5,956 bases of DNA, from the NCBI RefSeq assembly GCF_002505485.1, contig NZ_DAVG01000061.1, forward strand, positions 1 to 5,956, in the 5' to 3' direction. A program made the translations under genes and the position numbers. Below the pieces are notes generated by a model. The model made no database searches and was not told the DNA's origin. It saw only the letters and a list, made by a program, of their open reading frames with translations. This document shows positions 5,846 to 5,956 of this stretch, piece by piece. The DNA is from Methanosarcina sp. UBA5 (GTDB taxonomy: Archaea; Halobacteriota; Methanosarcinia; Methanosarcinales; Methanosarcinaceae). Positions within the stretch are counted from its first letter, which is position 1; every line of letters begins with the position of its first letter.

Positions 5846-5885
5846 GCTCAGCAATTGACTTGGCGACTATTCTTACCACCAGTCG
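5846..5885. repeat. 40-bp repeat of 5681-5720 (165-bp tandem unit)
   Basis: The segment gctcagcaattgacttggcg and the following 20 bases occur at 5681-5720 and again at 5846-5885 with one base difference. They cover the last codons, the stop and 27 nt of 3' sequence of the two Gly/Trp/Cys genes. The exact 165-bp spacing shows a tandem gene duplication. Conservation past the stop codon hints at a function in the 3' sequence, or a recent duplication. Confidence 0.8.
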
Positions 5886-5956
5886 CCGCCCCAGCCACAG
5901 CCGCCCCAGCCGCAACGGCGCCTACGCCAGCCGCCCCAGCCGCAGCCACCCCAGCC
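5873..5956 (-). CDS. Gly/Trp/Cys-rich microprotein, partial (27 aa visible)
   Basis: This is a near-copy of the 33-aa gene. Its 5' end is cut off by the window edge. The visible C-terminal 27 residues read GWGGCGWGGW, then RRRR, then CGWGGCGWGGDWW, and the stop is TAA at 5873-5875. About six N-terminal residues are probably missing, judging from the neighbour. Compared with that neighbour it has four consecutive Arg at the hinge instead of RRWGR and lacks the inserted Asp-Cys before DWW. It is the upstream gene of the pair on the minus strand, so its start and promoter lie beyond the right edge. Further copies may follow there. Confidence 0.7.
   Translation of the reverse strand, partial: GWGGCGWGGWRRRRCGWGGCGWGGDWW

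Noticed and set aside
5667..5915. 82-aa minus-strand ORF rich in Leu/Arg/Gly
   Set aside because: It runs through both Gly/Trp/Cys genes and the spacer in another frame and has no Shine-Dalgarno site. The 33-aa frame has a perfect one and fits the paralogue.

Overview
The window looks like an accessory, gene-poor stretch of an AT-rich archaeal chromosome. A Methanosarcina-like methanogen is my best guess. I infer this from the long AT-rich intergenic DNA, TATA-type promoter boxes, strong GGAGGT ribosome-binding sites and transposon debris; no marker gene proves it.

Left part (1-3120). AT-rich DNA leads into a broken DDE transposase (499-1224, + strand) that keeps an N-terminal Cys-x-x-Cys piece and a C-terminal half but lacks the segment expected to carry the first catalytic Asp. 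A possible 24-residue Cys-rich mini-protein (1880-1954) follows. Its stop codon abuts a two-copy tandem repeat of about 336 bp (1955-2626), and each copy carries a nested 20-bp doublet. A decayed short coding region (2797-3086) follows.

Right part (3120-5956). This is the interesting part. Two diverged tandem copies of a cassette of about 1.28 kb (A about 3127-4237, B about 4411-5520) each encode, on the minus strand, one small Gly/Cys-rich protein (68 and 62 residues). Each has a clear Shine-Dalgarno site, its own TATA-like box, a conserved hairpin about 130 nt past the stop, and an upstream element with the hallmarks of a structured RNA and its own TATA box. Further right are two more members of the family, also on the minus strand: a complete 33-residue Gly/Trp/Cys protein (5708-5809) and a second one cut by the window edge (5873-5956). 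They form a 165-bp tandem unit that ends at a strong hairpin (5594-5646).

Read leftward from the right edge, the order is: Gly/Trp/Cys gene (partial), Gly/Trp/Cys gene, terminator-like hairpin, structured RNA B, protein B, hairpin, structured RNA A, protein A, hairpin. I know of no described family that matches these proteins. Metal binding, a surface or structural role, or a modified-peptide precursor are all only hypotheses, and no modifying enzyme, transporter or immunity gene is visible. Long plus-strand reading frames over these genes are shadows.
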